Under the pieces are notes generated by a model. That model was not told the origin of the DNA and made no database searches. It was given only the letters and a program-made list of their open reading frames with translations. From the NCBI GenBank assembly GCA_013397935.1, contig VZRN01005156.1:273134-337133 (forward strand): a stretch of DNA of 64,000 nt, given 5' to 3'. The translations under genes were made by a program, and so were the position numbers. Position 1 is the stretch's first letter, and each line of letters starts with the position of its first letter. Positions 1 through 12,456 of this stretch are shown here, piece after piece. The stretch is from Dasyornis broadbenti (lineage: Eukaryota > Chordata > Aves > Passeriformes > Dasyornithidae).

Positions 1-235
1 TCCTTTTTAGCCCTGATAGGACTAATGCTGAAAATACTTGAAAAGAAATTTGAAGTCGTTATTAGGTGCCTAAAATAGTCCATCAGTTCTTGATTTTAGT
101 TTTAAGAAATAAAGTCTCATGCAGACAACTGTTACAGATTTAAGATTTTAGGCATCAAAGTGATGAATAGCACCATCTGCTCACCAGTCCATGCACTGTA
201 AAGGAACAATCTCCATGGCTTTCCTTCCTGACCAG
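1..235 (+). other. PKHD1: Intron sequence upstream of window exon 1
   Basis: AT-rich intron with no recognisable exon or repeat. The final bases form a pyrimidine-rich tract (ctttccttcctgaccag) that serves as the acceptor of the first exon. Confidence 0.7.
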
Positions 236-326
236 GTACGGGTTGCTGGTGTACCCAGAGTATTTGCCAGACAGTCACGTTCAGTTCGACAACTTCACAG
301 CCTGGAGCTGCCACGGGGGAGCGCAG
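236..326 (+). CDS. PKHD1: PKHD1 window exon 1 (91 bp)
   Basis: The exon starts after a pyrimidine tract ending ccag and stops before gtatgt. One base completes a codon begun upstream, then 30 codons follow. The peptide contains YGLLVYPEYLPDS and FDNFTAWSCHGGAQ, with one sequon (NFT) and one cysteine. The text fits a beta-strand-rich ectodomain segment before a beta-helix. It ends on a complete codon and so joins phase 0 to the next exon. It is the least certain exon, because only the splice sites, the family resemblance and the phase match support it. Confidence 0.8.
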
Positions 327-578
327 GTATGTTTGTCCCCATTGCCCTCTGTGATGCTCAGGATCTTTCCAGGTATTTCACCTCCACACCAACTTCATCC
401 TTAACGCCACAGTCACAGTAAAGCTCTTGTGCCTGTCCATGGCCCTCGCCCGGAGGCTCCTGTTTTAATGAAGGAGCCAGAAACTTGATTTCTTTTTGCC
501 TCTTCAGTGAGGAATCAGTGTTCCTTTCACCAGTAGCTGGTGTCCTCTGTAATAGTCTACCATCTGTCTGCCACTGCA

Positions 579-683
579 ATCATGGAATCATGGAATGGTG
601 TGAGTTGGAAGGGACCTTAAAGATCATCTCATTCCAACCCTGCTGCCGTGGGCAGGGACACCTTCCACAAGATCGTGTTGCCA
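579..683 (-). repeat. CR1 LINE 3' fragment
   Basis: Carries the reverse-complement CR1 tail: duplicated atcatggaatcatgga, then gagttggaagggacctt and a degenerate gggcagggacaccttcca block. Confidence 0.9.
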
Positions 684-1261
684 AATAAAAAATCCTCTGA
701 GTGGATCCAAGCTGTTCATGATGATTGCAGTTGGTAGAGGATCTGTTACCTATGTAGGACTGATGGTTTCCATGGAACTTTTTCATTCCCGTTAAAATTT
801 TGCACTTTTTATTTATTTGAAATTGTCTAGCTTTGTTCTCCAGCTAACATAGCTCACTATGAATTAATCTGATTAAAAAAGCCACACCACCTTTTTTTCC
901 ATACTTACCATTTGGAGCCTGTGATCATATTAATTCCTGTCTGATGACCTGAACAGTTTGTAAGTGTTTCTCTGTAAGGAATGTTTTATAGCCTCACCCA
1001 TCCCATGACTCTTCCTCTGAAGGTGTCCAATTTTTCAGTGTGACTTTTCAGGCTGACACGTTCTCTTTCTGGAAAGGATTATTTGTATGAAAAGAAATAA
1101 AACAAAAGGATGTTTTGCAGGTTGTTTTTGTTTATTTGTTTGTTTTCTCTGCCTAACTTGTAATTTCTTTTTATGTGATTGACCTAGAATACACAAATAA
1201 CTAAGTTTATTCTGCTTCTTTCCATGGGCCCCCTCCAAAAACAGTCTTCTTTCTTATAGGT

Positions 1262-1410
1262 GCCCCATCCCTGGAAGTGTTCAAGGCCAGGTTGGATGGG
1301 GCTTGGAGCAACCTGGGATAGTGGGAAATGTCCCTGTCTATGGCAGGGGGTAGGAATGAATTGGTCTTTAAGGTTCCTTCTAACCCAAACCACTCTATGA
1401 TTTGATGATG
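1262..1410 (+). repeat. CR1 LINE 3' fragment next to exon 2
   Basis: Shows the sense CR1 3' end: ctggaagtgttcaaggccag, gatggggcttggagcaac, then ggttccttctaacccaaac and a ctatgattt tail. Its end lies about 35 bases from the following exon. Confidence 0.92.
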
Positions 1411-1444
1411 GTGACAATTATTCCTTTATTTTCCTTTTATGTAG

Positions 1445-1579
1445 ATTTTCAGTAGCAGGAACCTCGAACTCCAGCATTTCTGGATTTCTGCTTGCAAAGA
1501 CTTTGGCATGGACATTGTGGAAAGCCTGGGAAACACCTCTGTATCTCATAGCATTTTAAATGGACACCTTGGGCAAAAG
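1445..1579 (+). CDS. PKHD1: PKHD1 window exon 2 (135 bp)
   Basis: Acceptor ttttatgtag and donor gtaaga enclose exactly 45 codons (phase 0 to phase 0). The peptide contains NLELQHFWISACKDFGMDIV, which has the alternating hydrophobic pattern and asparagine/glycine turns of a parallel beta-helix rung. It also has a sequon in GNTSVS. It is approximately residues 32-76 of the assembled fragment. It probably belongs to the end of the first beta-helix region of fibrocystin, by analogy with family architecture. Confidence 0.9.
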
Positions 1580-1781
1580 GTAAGAACTGCAGGAAATATT
1601 CCAGTGTCTCTTAAGTGTCACAGTAACTTTAATATGAATTTGGAGAAATAAGAAAGCAACCTGGAGAACAGTCCCTGCTCCATGGCAGCTTGGGGAAAGC
1701 TTGGATTAGAAATAGGTTGTAAGTAAAAACAATCGTTGTGAATCAATGCAAGTAAATGGAACAGATTGTGGGTCTTGGTTT

Positions 1782-2060
1782 CTTCTCCCAAGTGACAAGA
1801 GACAGGACAAGAGGGAATGGCCTCAAGTTGCACCAGGGAATGTTTAGACTGGATTTTTGGGGAAATTTCTTCACTGAAAGGATTTTCAAACATTGGAAGA
1901 GGCTGTCCAGGGAAGTGGTGCTGTCACCATCCCTAGAGGGTTTTAAAAGCCATGGAGATGTGGCACTTGGGAACAGGGGTTGGTGCTGGGCTTGCCAGTG
2001 TTGGATTGACGGTTGGTGGTGTTATGGATCTTTCCAACCTATACAATTTCTATGATTTCT
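1782..2060 (+). repeat. CR1 LINE 3' fragment, longer type
   Basis: Sense CR1 text with the upstream block gacaggacaagagggaatgg, then a rung resembling ttcactgaaaggattttcaa. It ends gatctttccaacctatacaa and ctatgattt. Confidence 0.9.
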
Positions 2061-4585
2061 TTTTTCCCAAAAATCTTTTCACTTCAGCATGAAAGTTTTG
2101 AAGATTTTTTTATAAACAAATTAGAAGCAAGGGCTCAGGTTTTTCTATTTTAATTAGAAACTATTAAAAGGTTTCACACTATAATGCATAATTGTGTATA
2201 TCCCTTCTAAACAACATTCGAATGTGAAAGCAAAATCATAAAAACAAAAAACTGAAGGACCTTAGCAAGGTAAGTGAAAATCTTTGTCCTACTCATATTT
2301 TTGTCCAGGATTCATATGGTCTCAGAAAAATCATGGAATTTCACCAAAGCTGACTTTTTGAGAGAAATCATGATTTTTGTTTAATCAAGCTTTTCTAATA
2401 CAAATTCCTATACACCCTTGCATTTAATACCATTTAACCATAGACAAGAGGGTTTCATTCAGAGATCTGAGAATAATGAGGGAAGCACCAGCTTTGATTT
2501 CAATCCTAGGTAACACTTTAGTTTCCTTTGCTTTCACTCAGCATCATTGGTCCACTTGGAACACAGACTGTTACTTTTTCTCACTTGAGAATGAAAAGTA
2601 CTGAAAAAATGTAATTTTATTTATGCAGTAAATATGATCTTCTTCCATTATTTCTTTAGGCAGCTGGACAAAGTCCTTTGGGTGCTACCAGGTTGTTAAC
2701 AGATTAATAACATGGATAGCAATGGAATTTTAGTTACAACTGGCCACAGCTGCTTGTTCATGATTTTGAGGTCTTTTTTTAACCCCTGCTCAGTTTTCTA
2801 TTGTTGTTTATTAAATTAATTTTCTCTCTGACTGGCAGATAAAAAAGAGTTTTAAATGAGTTTTCTTTAGAAGCTCGCAGAAAGAAACCTATTTAGCAGA
2901 CCTCTTCTAAGCATAGAATTCAGATAAAATCCTGACTTCACCTGTCCAACCTTGTAGTGTCCCAGTGATGTCCCAGTGAATTTCTCAGACACGAAGGAGT
3001 GCATGTCTTTGTTTTTACTTTGCAGGATCTGTGGGAGGACTCCAATGTTGTACTTGTTAAGAGATTTAGAGGCGCTCAGCTGTGCCTTGTTTCTTGCAGT
3101 ACCTCAGGGGGGTGATTATCTTTGATTATCTCACGATAAGAGCCTCCTTGTCATAATTTACATATTAATGTATGTAATTCTCCCTTTAATAATGATGTCT
3201 CTTTAATATAAATTAAAACTTTATGACATTAATTTAATGGGAACATTGGATATTCCTCTTTGCTATCCCTTCCATTTTTTGGAAAGAATTGATTCAATGG
3301 GTCAAACTGGGGCTTTGGCCCATTGCAACATTAATGGCGGGGCTAAATCCAGGGCCTGTAAAAACCAAGGGAAAGATTTTTGTTAACTTCCTAGACATTC
3401 AACAAACCTCTTCCATGCTCTCATAAAGCAACTCATTGTCTTTGTGGGACCATTTAAGGAGAAGCATTTCTTCCTGGAAGAAGCAGGAGTTCTGAGACAG
3501 GTGACACACCCAAGGGAGGAATTATAGTCTCACACTGTTGTATTAGCTATTTCTTTGAATAAAATCAATTAATTAAAAAGCATGGGAAATTGGGTGGGTT
3601 GGAAGAACCAGAAGTGTGAGAAAAACGCCACTAGAGACTTTCTGAGCAACTTGTTACCAGAAACGAGGGATTTCTTCTCAGCAGTGACTTGGAAGAGGAT
3701 GGCCCAAGGACCAGGACCATCACTCCAGATGTTTTGGCCTCAGAATATAAAAAGCTGATGGAACTGCTGTCTCTTACAGAGACTGAAGATAGCCCCTTCT
3801 CTTTGCAGTAATAATCTACTTATAAAAGTCCATTTCGTTCTACATTTTCATTTGCAGAGATGTTTCCATAGAGGGTGGATTTCTTGATTCATTCTCTACT
3901 CTGGCTTTTGAGAGATATTCTACAGGTATTCCTTTGCCTTAGAAACAGTCACACACTCTCCTGCCAGTCCTTCCACCTCCAGGCTGTTCACTGAGTACAT
4001 CTTTCTTTCCATCCTGACTCCAAGATAAATTAGCATTGTATGCTTCCATTGTGTCATAGACTACAATCACCCCAAAATCCAGTTTGTCCCTTGTGTTTCC
4101 AATCACCCATGGTGATTTCTTTCCAGTTCTTGTAGCTCTGGTGGACCCTGAAGTCCTCTAGAGCTTTCCAGACAGCCTGGCTTAAGTGCTTCCCCCATCC
4201 CAAATCACGCAAAACACCTTTGAAACTCAGCGCTCAGATTTTTCTTAGAACAGAAATAAGAATGATCGTCTTGGCAGAGAAGGAAAAATTCCCTATTGCT
4301 TGACAAGAAAAGGTGAAGTAAAATGGGGCTGTAGAAATCCACTCACTGTGGCTTTTAGGTGGATTCTTTCTCCTCAGGGAATGTGCACTTTCCCTTCAAA
4401 TGTTGAATTTTAACTACCATGCAACAACCCAAACAAAGGGCAACAAGATGCCCTTGAATGTGATGTTAACATCTGCTGAAAGGGAGGAATTAAACAGGTG
4501 TTACTTATCAGAATGTGCCAAACAAAAGCTTAGATCTGTCCTCCAGACCCCAAAACTACAGTCAATCACACTCTTGCATTCCCAG

Positions 4586-4754
4586 CTGCTGCATCCTGGA
4601 TGCCCCGTATCTGGAAATATCTGTGACCAGGTTAAATGGGGCTTGGAGCAACCTGGGATAGTGGAAGGTGTCCCTGCCCGTGGCAGGGGGTTGGAATGAG
4701 GTGACTTTTATGGTCCCTTCCTTCCACCCACACCATTGCAGGACTCCATGATTC
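4586..4754 (+). repeat. CR1 LINE 3' fragment next to exon 3
   Basis: Sense CR1 with aaatggggcttggagcaacc, tggaaggtgtccctgcc and a short tail ending ccatgattc. It ends 35 bases before the start of the next exon, so it reaches the usual branch-point zone. Confidence 0.92.
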
Positions 4755-4788
4755 ACACAGCGATGTTTCCCTCATTCCTTCATTTCAG

Positions 4789-4924
4789 GACAGGACCTGT
4801 ATGTCTGCAGGGCTCAAGACTCCTAGAAGATACCAGCTCTTCATCTCCAACACATCTTTCAGGAACTTTGATGTGAACACTTGCACAGCGATCAGGACTT
4901 GTTCTGGCTGTTACCAAGGGCAGG
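4789..4924 (+). CDS. PKHD1: PKHD1 window exon 3 (136 bp)
   Basis: Acceptor ccttcatttcag and donor gtgagt enclose 45 codons plus one base (phase 0 to 1). The peptide reads GLKTPRRYQLFISNTSF, then a cysteine cluster RTCSGC and CYQGQG. The run of cysteines and the sequon NTS fit a disulfide-stabilised extracellular fold. The same RTCSGC-type text is what I remember from mammalian fibrocystin at this place. The final G joins the next exon to make glycine. Confidence 0.92.
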
Positions 4925-6192
4925 GTGAGTCTGATTTACATTTCTTTAGCAGAATTTTCAAGTCCCTGGCTTCCCCTCTCATTCCAAGTTCACAGTTTCC
5001 ACAGACAATCATTGATCACTGCTCTGCATGGGCTGAGATTTCAGGTTCTCCCCAATCTTGGATGTGGCTTCATCACTCAATTGAAGGCACATATTGCATA
5101 TATGTTAAGACAAATGTAGCCTGATTTTTGCACTGAAACAGTTTTCTCAGTGGAAAGGTTTTAGTTACATTGCCTTGTTTCTGCATCTTCATTTTGGGAG
5201 GTAAAATTTCAAGAGTGATGATTTCTTTAAAAGCTGTGGCACAACCTTGCAGAATTTCACCAAACTGCTACTTCAGGCCAGCCTAAACCTGAGGTGAATG
5301 TGCCTAAGATAACGTGTAAAGTAAGCATCCTCTTGAGCTTTGAAGAGGTACTCAAAGGCCCTTTGAAGAATGTTTCCACTGCAATTGCTTCTTGTATTGT
5401 AATAGAATGTATTTGTATATAAATGAAGACTGCCCTACAATAACATAGCAGAGAAAAAGACTTCAGGAGATGAGATCAAAGGACAGGAGGAATAGTAAGA
5501 TCTGGATTAGTCAGGCTAAAATTGGGAATAGGACAGTGAAATAGTAGCTCATGTGATGTATGGTCACTCCTGCCAAAGCTGACTTGTTACGGTCCATGGG
5601 GCAATGATTTGCTGACATTTCTGCAAACACTAATGTGCTCAAAACCTTTAGCCTGCATGAATATTCATCTTTTTTTGTAGTGATCTATGTTTCAGTAGTG
5701 AAAAAATCCTCCAGACTCACTTTTCAGCCACGGCTTTCTTGTGCCAGGTGCTGCACATATGCAGAAGAGTCAAGTATATTTACACAACATAAACAGTCCT
5801 TACCTCTAAAATATTTACCTTCAAAAAAAGGCAGGAAGGATCTATAAGAATCGCCATTGTGAAGTCTGTAATTCTGGCAGTGGGGCTTGTGAAGAACTGT
5901 TTGGAGTCACTGAGGAGATGCTGGTAGGACCAGGAGCAGCACCTGGATCAGGCAAATCTCAACCCCAGGTCCTGTCACAACAGGGCACTGGATAAGTTTG
6001 GCCTGGACATGGCACAGATAGCTATTCCTACACCCACCTCTATTTATTTTCCCGATCTCCACGTTTTGTTGATCCATCAGACATTTTTCCAAAGGCAAGG
6101 TGGAATGAAGTTGGTCTCTTTTCCTCCTAAGAGTTGTTTTCAGTCCCATTACATGAAGTGACCATTCTGTTTGTCTGAAATGCTGCCCACAG
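4925..6192 (+). other. PKHD1: Intron 3
   Basis: A 1.27 kb intron with no recognisable repeat, RNA or additional exon. It ends in a short acceptor, gctgcccacag. Confidence 0.75.
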
Positions 6193-6439
6193 GTGGGTTT
6201 ACAGTGACAGCTGAAAATCTGACCTTCACCAACTCCCCTTTCCAAGTGTCCTTCCCCTTTCCTCACTCTGCAATCCTTGAGGATCTTGACGGCTCCACCA
6301 CGGGACAAAAAGGAAGTCACGTCCTGCCTTCCACGGATATCCTGGCACCATCTTGCACACCCAGCGTCAACTTCAGTCAAGTTTCTGGTGGCAGTGTTTG
6401 TGACAGTGACCTTGTTTTCCACCGTATGGCTCTTCATTT
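6193..6439 (+). CDS. PKHD1: PKHD1 window exon 4 (247 bp), LEDLDGS motif
   Basis: Acceptor cccacag and donor gtaagt. Two bases complete a glycine, 81 codons follow, and two bases are left over. The peptide starts GGFTVTAENLTFTNSP and carries FPHSAILEDLDGSTTG at approximately residues 150-165 of the fragment. That acidic motif is characteristic of fibrocystin and related CEMIP-type proteins after a G8/beta-helix module. Sequons NLT and NFS and two cysteines are present. An apparent 188-codon frame on the opposite strand here is a shadow of this exon. Confidence 0.95.
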
Positions 6440-7857
6440 GTAAGTAGTTGTTCCACCTCCGAAAATTCAGCATGGATTTTGCTTCTATGTGTTATTCTGA
6501 GGTTGCTGCTGGGTCTGAGCTCAGTCCCAGGACTGCTGCCTCTCTGCTGGGTCCTAAAGCCTGAGCAGTGGCATCTCTTAATCCATATTTTTGTCCATGT
6601 GGTCTCTGACACTTTTTGTTCTGTCTGCTTGTTCTCACCTAGAAGGTTCTCGGGCATGGTTTGAGAGGCAACAGAAGAACCATTCCCAAGTGGCCATTTG
6701 GATACAGGCACTGCGGTTTTGGGAGGGTTGTGTGAAGTTGCCTGGAGTAGTTGCCAGTGGAGAGATTTTGGTTTATTTTATTGATTAACTTCTATATGAT
6801 CTGTCCAAGTTCAATTATTTTCTGATGTTCTCAGCAACCTGCTTCTCTTTCTCACCCTGGTATCCTACCTGTCGCTCCTGTCCAAAGGCAATTCTGCCAG
6901 TGTTAGTTTGGCCTTTAAGAGTAGGATGTGGTCTAATCCTATTTTGTCACTCTTCAAGTTACTGGGGGAGATAAACTGGCCTTTGTAGAAATAAGAATCA
7001 AGGTTGAGGTGGGGACTGTGGTTGAAGTGAGATCAATGTCCAAGCCTCAGACAGTCAGAGATTTAGTGGGCAAATAGCAAAATTTACCAAGATTTTCTGA
7101 GTAGTGACCTATAAAGGGTGAACAAAACACCTCAGCTGATAATAAGATGCAGTCTTCAAAAAAGAAATATAAATCAAAATAGTTTTAATTTACTTAGATT
7201 TTAAGTTCTAAGACTATTTCCTTTTATAATCATATTGAGAAATTTGCCCAAATGCTCCCAAAGAATAAGTGGTCGTGAACAGGATTAATTTTCATATCTT
7301 AACCACAGAATCTTTGCCATCTGATTTCACTGCTATTATAGTTTCACAAACTATCATGTATCATGTTTTCTAATAAAACTAGAGTCATCATTTTGTGGTT
7401 TCATGGGCACAGCTTTCATGCGATATAAACACATATATTGTATAGAAAATATAGTTCATTACATATTTAATTAAAAAACCCCTTTTCCACTGGGTCTGCT
7501 TCTGGCACTCTGTTGCAGCCATGCCTTTCTTACCCACCTCATCGGGACTTTTTAGTCTTTCATTTTGCTGTTCTTTGCTTGTTTGAAGTTAAATTTAGTC
7601 AATTTAAATCCTCAAACCTTGTTAAGACTGACTCAGGCTTACAACTGAACAACCTTTTCAGTCTGTACAGTTATGGCTTCCCATTGACTTGGTGGGGTCA
7701 TACACTGGTACAAGGGAGGTTTGAAACTCAAGAATAAACTTCTGTTATTGTTAGTGGCAGAACTGTTTTAGCAATCAGGTAATTGCTTTTCCATAGTTAA
7801 TCAATTTTCACTTGATTTCAAGAGGCACTTGTGAAACTACCAGTGTTTATAGATAGG

Positions 7858-7989
7858 AATCACAGAATCACAGAATGGTTTGGGTTGGAGGCGACTTTAA
7901 AAATCCACCCTTGTCTTGGACAGGGACGACTTCCACTGGAACAGGTTGCTCAGGGCTTCATCCAACGTGGCCGTAAACACCTCTAGGGA
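7858..7989 (-). repeat. CR1 LINE 3' fragment
   Basis: Reverse CR1 tail: aatcacagaatcacagaatg, then gtttgggttggaggcgactt and a degenerate body ending near ctctaggga. Confidence 0.9.
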
Positions 7990-9458
7990 AGTGATGAATG
8001 AAAACTCATTTCTTTGTTGTCTTAATCATGATAGGGGAACCCAAAGACTAAATTAAAAAATTACTTTATGGGTGATAGAGGCTGCAGTAAATCTGCAATG
8101 TGGCTCTCAGAGCTTATTCAGCAGTCAAATATTACTGGGAAGATTTGTCAGGTAAGACAGAAATTCAATATGAGCGAATTCAAATTGTGTTGAAGACATA
8201 TAAATTTAGATATTGTCCTGAAGAACATGTGTGGTCACTCTGTAGACACTGGAAATGTGTCCCATTCCAGCTGATGGAAACCTAGGTCCTTGATCTGGTT
8301 GCCCATGGGGAGATGTCTAATACCATTTAAAATGCCTTTGTGCAATCTCCCATGGCTGCTCACTCCATGGCAGAAGGACAAGGATCTCCTGGAGATGCTG
8401 TGTCACATCTGGCATCTCACACTGATTGCTTGGGAAATTACAAGCAGCTCTGATAATAATCCAGTCCTGGGATACAGCAGGTCTTTCCCATCAGCTTGGT
8501 GGCTGTAGAGCTCCCAGTTACTGTCCCAGTTCACTTGTCTCCCCAAGCTGGGATTGTCCCTGCCTTTCTCCAGCTGGCAGCTAAGGGACCCCAGTGAAGA
8601 AATGCTGTTCAGACAAGAACTGCCACCACTTCTATTACCCAGGGAGGACACTTGCAAATTTCCGACATAAGAAAAAGATGGAAAAGACTTTACGCCTCTC
8701 CTGCTTTTCTTCCCATGCTCGTCTTCCCTTCCCAGTGCCCTGCTCAGCATTTCACTTTCCTTTTGAAGTACAAATCTGAACAATTATCCAGTTTTTGCTG
8801 TCTCAGGTTAGTAGTACACAGGCACAAATCCTGAAGTGCTCTGTCAGAGGGCTGTTAATTATTCATGTCTTCCTCATAATCCATGTTTTAGAAGAAGGAG
8901 GGGGAAAACCCCAACCCCTTCCCAAAAAGGAAAAAAACAAAATCACTTGTTCCACTGAAGGAGAAAACTGTAAGACCTTGAGCTACCTGCAGGCTTTGCA
9001 TGTGATTACTGTCTTGTAATGAAAACAAAAGTCTGCAATAAATTAAGAGTTTGGAGTCATTCTGATGTAACTAAATGAATACTGGGCAGAAGGCAAAATA
9101 AAACTGTGCTTGGTGTCTTTCCTGATCAGTTAACCGTGAGGTCTTGGGGAAATCAGTTCCCTTTCTAATCTGTGTTTACCTTGATGAAATGGACTGCAAG
9201 ATCTTTGGGTTGGTGCTGTGTGGGTGGATGGAGCTTCTTTAAATGTTGCCTGTAGAGTGATCTGGGTCCTTTTGGGTACCGCCACGATGTAATTGTTAAT
9301 AGTTTATGAGCGTTGCTATATTCAGTACACCTTGTTTCTCCTGGCATCAAAAGGTGGGTGAGGAGCAAGCGCAAGCTGTTCATCTGCACCATTGCTGTTA
9401 ACTCCGGAAAACTTAACCTGACCTAAATTTTGTCTTCCCAGTAATTGTATGAGAGTTT

Positions 9459-9558
9459 GCCTGGAAGTGTTCAAGACCAGGCTGGACAGGGATTGGAGCA
9501 ACCTGGTCTAGTGGAAGGTGTTCCTGCCCATGGCAGGGGGTTGGAACTAATGAGCTTC
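9459..9558 (+). repeat. CR1 LINE fragment lacking the terminal tail
   Basis: Sense CR1 body: cctggaagtgttcaagacca, gattggagcaacctgg and tggaaggtgttcctgcc. It lacks the usual ctatgattct terminus. Confidence 0.85.
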
Positions 9559-10147
9559 TAAGTTAAGGTTTTATTTCAAGCAAGTACCCTTTATTTAGCT
9601 TCTTTATTATTAATCTGCATGAGCTGGGAGTCAATTGACTTCAAAGATCCCTGGCAGCCTGAGAAGCAGAAGCCAGCTGTTAGCCTGTCCTCCTGAGGAC
9701 TATGTACTCAGCAGAGATCATGAGCATCCTCTCTGTGCTGCTTCCAGATCCTCTCCCCTGAGTAGATCCCAGCAGCCAAATCACCGCCCTGTTAAGTTGA
9801 AAGACTGTCAGATGCAGCCAAATGAGTGTGGTGAGTCAGGGAGGCTTTGTTCAGATGGATGGAGCTCCAAAAGGAACCTGGGAGAGGACCAAGATGGGGA
9901 ATAAAAGGAGCTGGAGGGGATGAAGAGCAAAAGTCAATTAATAAAATATCCACAGCATGACCAGAGGATGAGGGGGTGGGAGAAGGTGAATTTTATCCAG
10001 ATGTGTTTGAAGAGTGTTTGCAATAAAAAGGGAATAGTTTATGATTAATACAGCAAAACATGACTAGGAGTAATTGACAGTGGTTGCGTAAAGAGAATAT
10101 AGGTGGGTGACAGGAAAAAATTCCTAACAGTGCAGTCTCTTGGATCC

Positions 10148-10198
10148 ATCTCATCTCATCTCATCTCATCTCATCTCATCTCATCTCATCTCATCTCA
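10148..10198 (+). repeat. (ATCTC)n microsatellite, about 10 copies
   Basis: Uninterrupted pentanucleotide array inside intron 4, a probable length polymorphism. Confidence 0.97.
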
Positions 10199-12320
10199 GT
10201 AAAAAGACAAAACCATTGTTGCTTGGCTTTCTTTAGTTTCTGGCAAGAAATGAGTAGAAAATATCTCTGGAAGAAATCTTTCTATTGTGCTTTACCAGGC
10301 CCTGGAATATGAGACCTGACAGATCTGCAACTTGAATTTTCTGTGCTCCTCAATGAAAAGCATGAGAGGTTTGAGATGGTGGGGTTTTTTTGCATATCCT
10401 GAATTTCAGGGATGGGATTCCAGCTCCAAAAATCTTGATGTTTGAGGCAAGTAACAGATTTTGAGAGGGGAGCACTAGTACGGCAATCTCTATCTCAGCA
10501 ACCTCAGGATCATTGCCTAAGGGCAACTGGCAAGGATTGGACATGGCCATATTATTAAACTGCTCAGCCTCCAAAGCATCGGCGATGTTGCATCAGCACC
10601 AAATTTAGGAAAGATCTCCTGCCTGGGAGCTGTCAGGGATAGGGCTGGTTGGTGCAAGCTGAAAACATGTCTGGAACAATTTTAATTATTTATGATACAG
10701 TGTGGGCAACTGACTTTTTCTTTGTGCTGTTTAATTTAGCAGAATGCACGTAGTGTATTGAAAGTTTTTCCCCAAAAAACCCCACGTGTTTGGGGTAAAA
10801 AAAATTTTTGTTAGAGAAAGCTATAGAGACTCTTTTAAAAAGAAAGCTACTGTCTTGAATGTTTTTTGACTCTCTGTCCTGAACTGCTTCACCCGACAAC
10901 TTCCAGGGAAATGGGGATCCATTTCCAAGCTTGCACTGCTGTAACAAAACCCTTCTTCACAAAGTCCAGTCGAAAGTTAAACTAATGTGTCACGTAAGCA
11001 CTCTTTAAAGAGGAGTTTTATGTCTTTTAAAAACATAATTGGCGCTTATAAAAGTCTTTATAAATTTATATATGAGAAAGTTATTGAGTAGTCTGAAGCA
11101 CAGCTTATGCTGTGGCACAGCACAGCATGGCTGCAGGCTAGAAACGGCTGCTCCAAATGCCACCGCTACCCACATTATCATGAAACTATGAATCTCTATT
11201 AATATTAAAACAAATTTTCATTAAAGAATTGTCATAACATGATTAAGTGACTTTCAAAGTTTCTTCACATTATGCATAATTTTTACAAGAGGAGAGCATT
11301 AGAGTAACGGGCAGCCTGGCAGCGCCTCACGGCGAAGGGGACTCTAAACACTCGGTGGCTGCGCCTGCCAAAAGGGCGTTTCCTCTTGGTCCCTTCCATT
11401 TGCTTTCCATTTCTCACAGGAGAAACCTGGGACTTGCTCAGCACCAGTCTTGCGGTTCAAGCCTTTTATTACCTACCTTTTCTCTAGTGTGCTGCAGAGC
11501 AAAAGATTAACTTTCTTTTTATGGGTTTAATTCTTAAATCTGGTCTAACATCATCTCCTGTGTGATGCATTTCTGCTGCAAACCCAGCCAACTGCTGATG
11601 GGTTGGTGTCCCTCTACCGCTGTGGCTTTGAGTCTTGAAGAGAGTTCAAATAGTTACTCTAGTTTTGATTTTCCTTCGATATTTAGTCTCTCTGGTGCCT
11701 TCTGACGAACATCCCCCTGCTGTGAAACACGCTGACAACCACGATTCTTCCCTCAGTGTCCTCAGTCGCTCTCTGGCCATGTGTCCTCCCCATGTACATG
11801 ACCATACCCACACAGGGGCCACCCTTCATGGTCACTTGTCTTCAAAACCCGCCCTCTGAGGGCTCCTGTGGCTTAATGGGGAAGGAAAATACTAAATCAT
11901 TCGCTGTTGACTGTTCAGTTGTCAGCTCATCAGCTCAGTTTTAGAGATTCAGCTTTTACTCTGCTGCATTTCTGGCATCTCAGACATCCCTCCAAGAGAA
12001 ATTTGTTTCCCAGTGGAGGACACCTTTCCATTCACCACACAGTTTGGGGTATGGGCAGCAAAGCCAGATCCTGCACAGGGTTATGAGTATGCAAGACAAG
12101 ACATTTCCTCAAGCCTTCTCCCTCAGCTTGACCATCATCTGAGGTATTTCTGGATGCTGGGAGATAAATTTACTGTCGAGGCAACATTTGCTGGTCCTAA
12201 GTTTTCTTTCCTTGCAAGGAGACATCTGGCAAATCTGTTGGATGCTTTTTATGGTCTGGATAGATCAGAGCCTGGTGCATTCACTGGGACTCCCCATCAC
12301 AACCAACATATTGATCCTAA

Positions 12321-12456
12321 AATCACAGAATAAATTGTGTTGGAAGAGACCTTAAAGATCATCTCGTTCCACCCCCTGCCATGGGCAGGGGCACCTTTCA
12401 CTATCCCAGGTTTCTCCAAGCCCCATCCAGCCTGACCTTCAACATTTCCAGGGATT
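12321..12456 (-). repeat. CR1 LINE 3' fragment
   Basis: Reverse CR1: aatcacagaataaattgtgt, ggaagagaccttaaagatca and cactatcccaggtttctcca. Confidence 0.9.

Larger units (their letters stand above)
327..1444 (+). other. PKHD1: Intron 1
   Basis: Contains a minus-strand CR1 tail at 579-683 and a plus-strand CR1 tail at 1262-1410. The second ends about 35 bases before the next exon. The rest is AT-rich with no other signal I recognise. Confidence 0.8.
1580..4788 (+). other. PKHD1: Intron 2
   Basis: A 3.2 kb intron. It contains a CR1 fragment at 1782-2060 and another at 4586-4754, close to the next acceptor. Between them, 2060-4585 is AT-rich sequence in which I see no exon, RNA gene or clear repeat. 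Confidence 0.8.

Noticed and set aside
5907..6473. 188-codon minus-strand open frame
   Set aside because: It is antisense to PKHD1 exon 4, whose plus-strand reading fits phase and family.
10148..10198. Array of short direct repeats as a possible CRISPR-like array
   Set aside because: A plain pentanucleotide microsatellite with no spacers, in a vertebrate intron.
12013..12333. 106-codon plus-strand open frame in intron 4
   Set aside because: Runs into a CR1 tail, no splice-site framing or recognised family. Length is compatible with chance.
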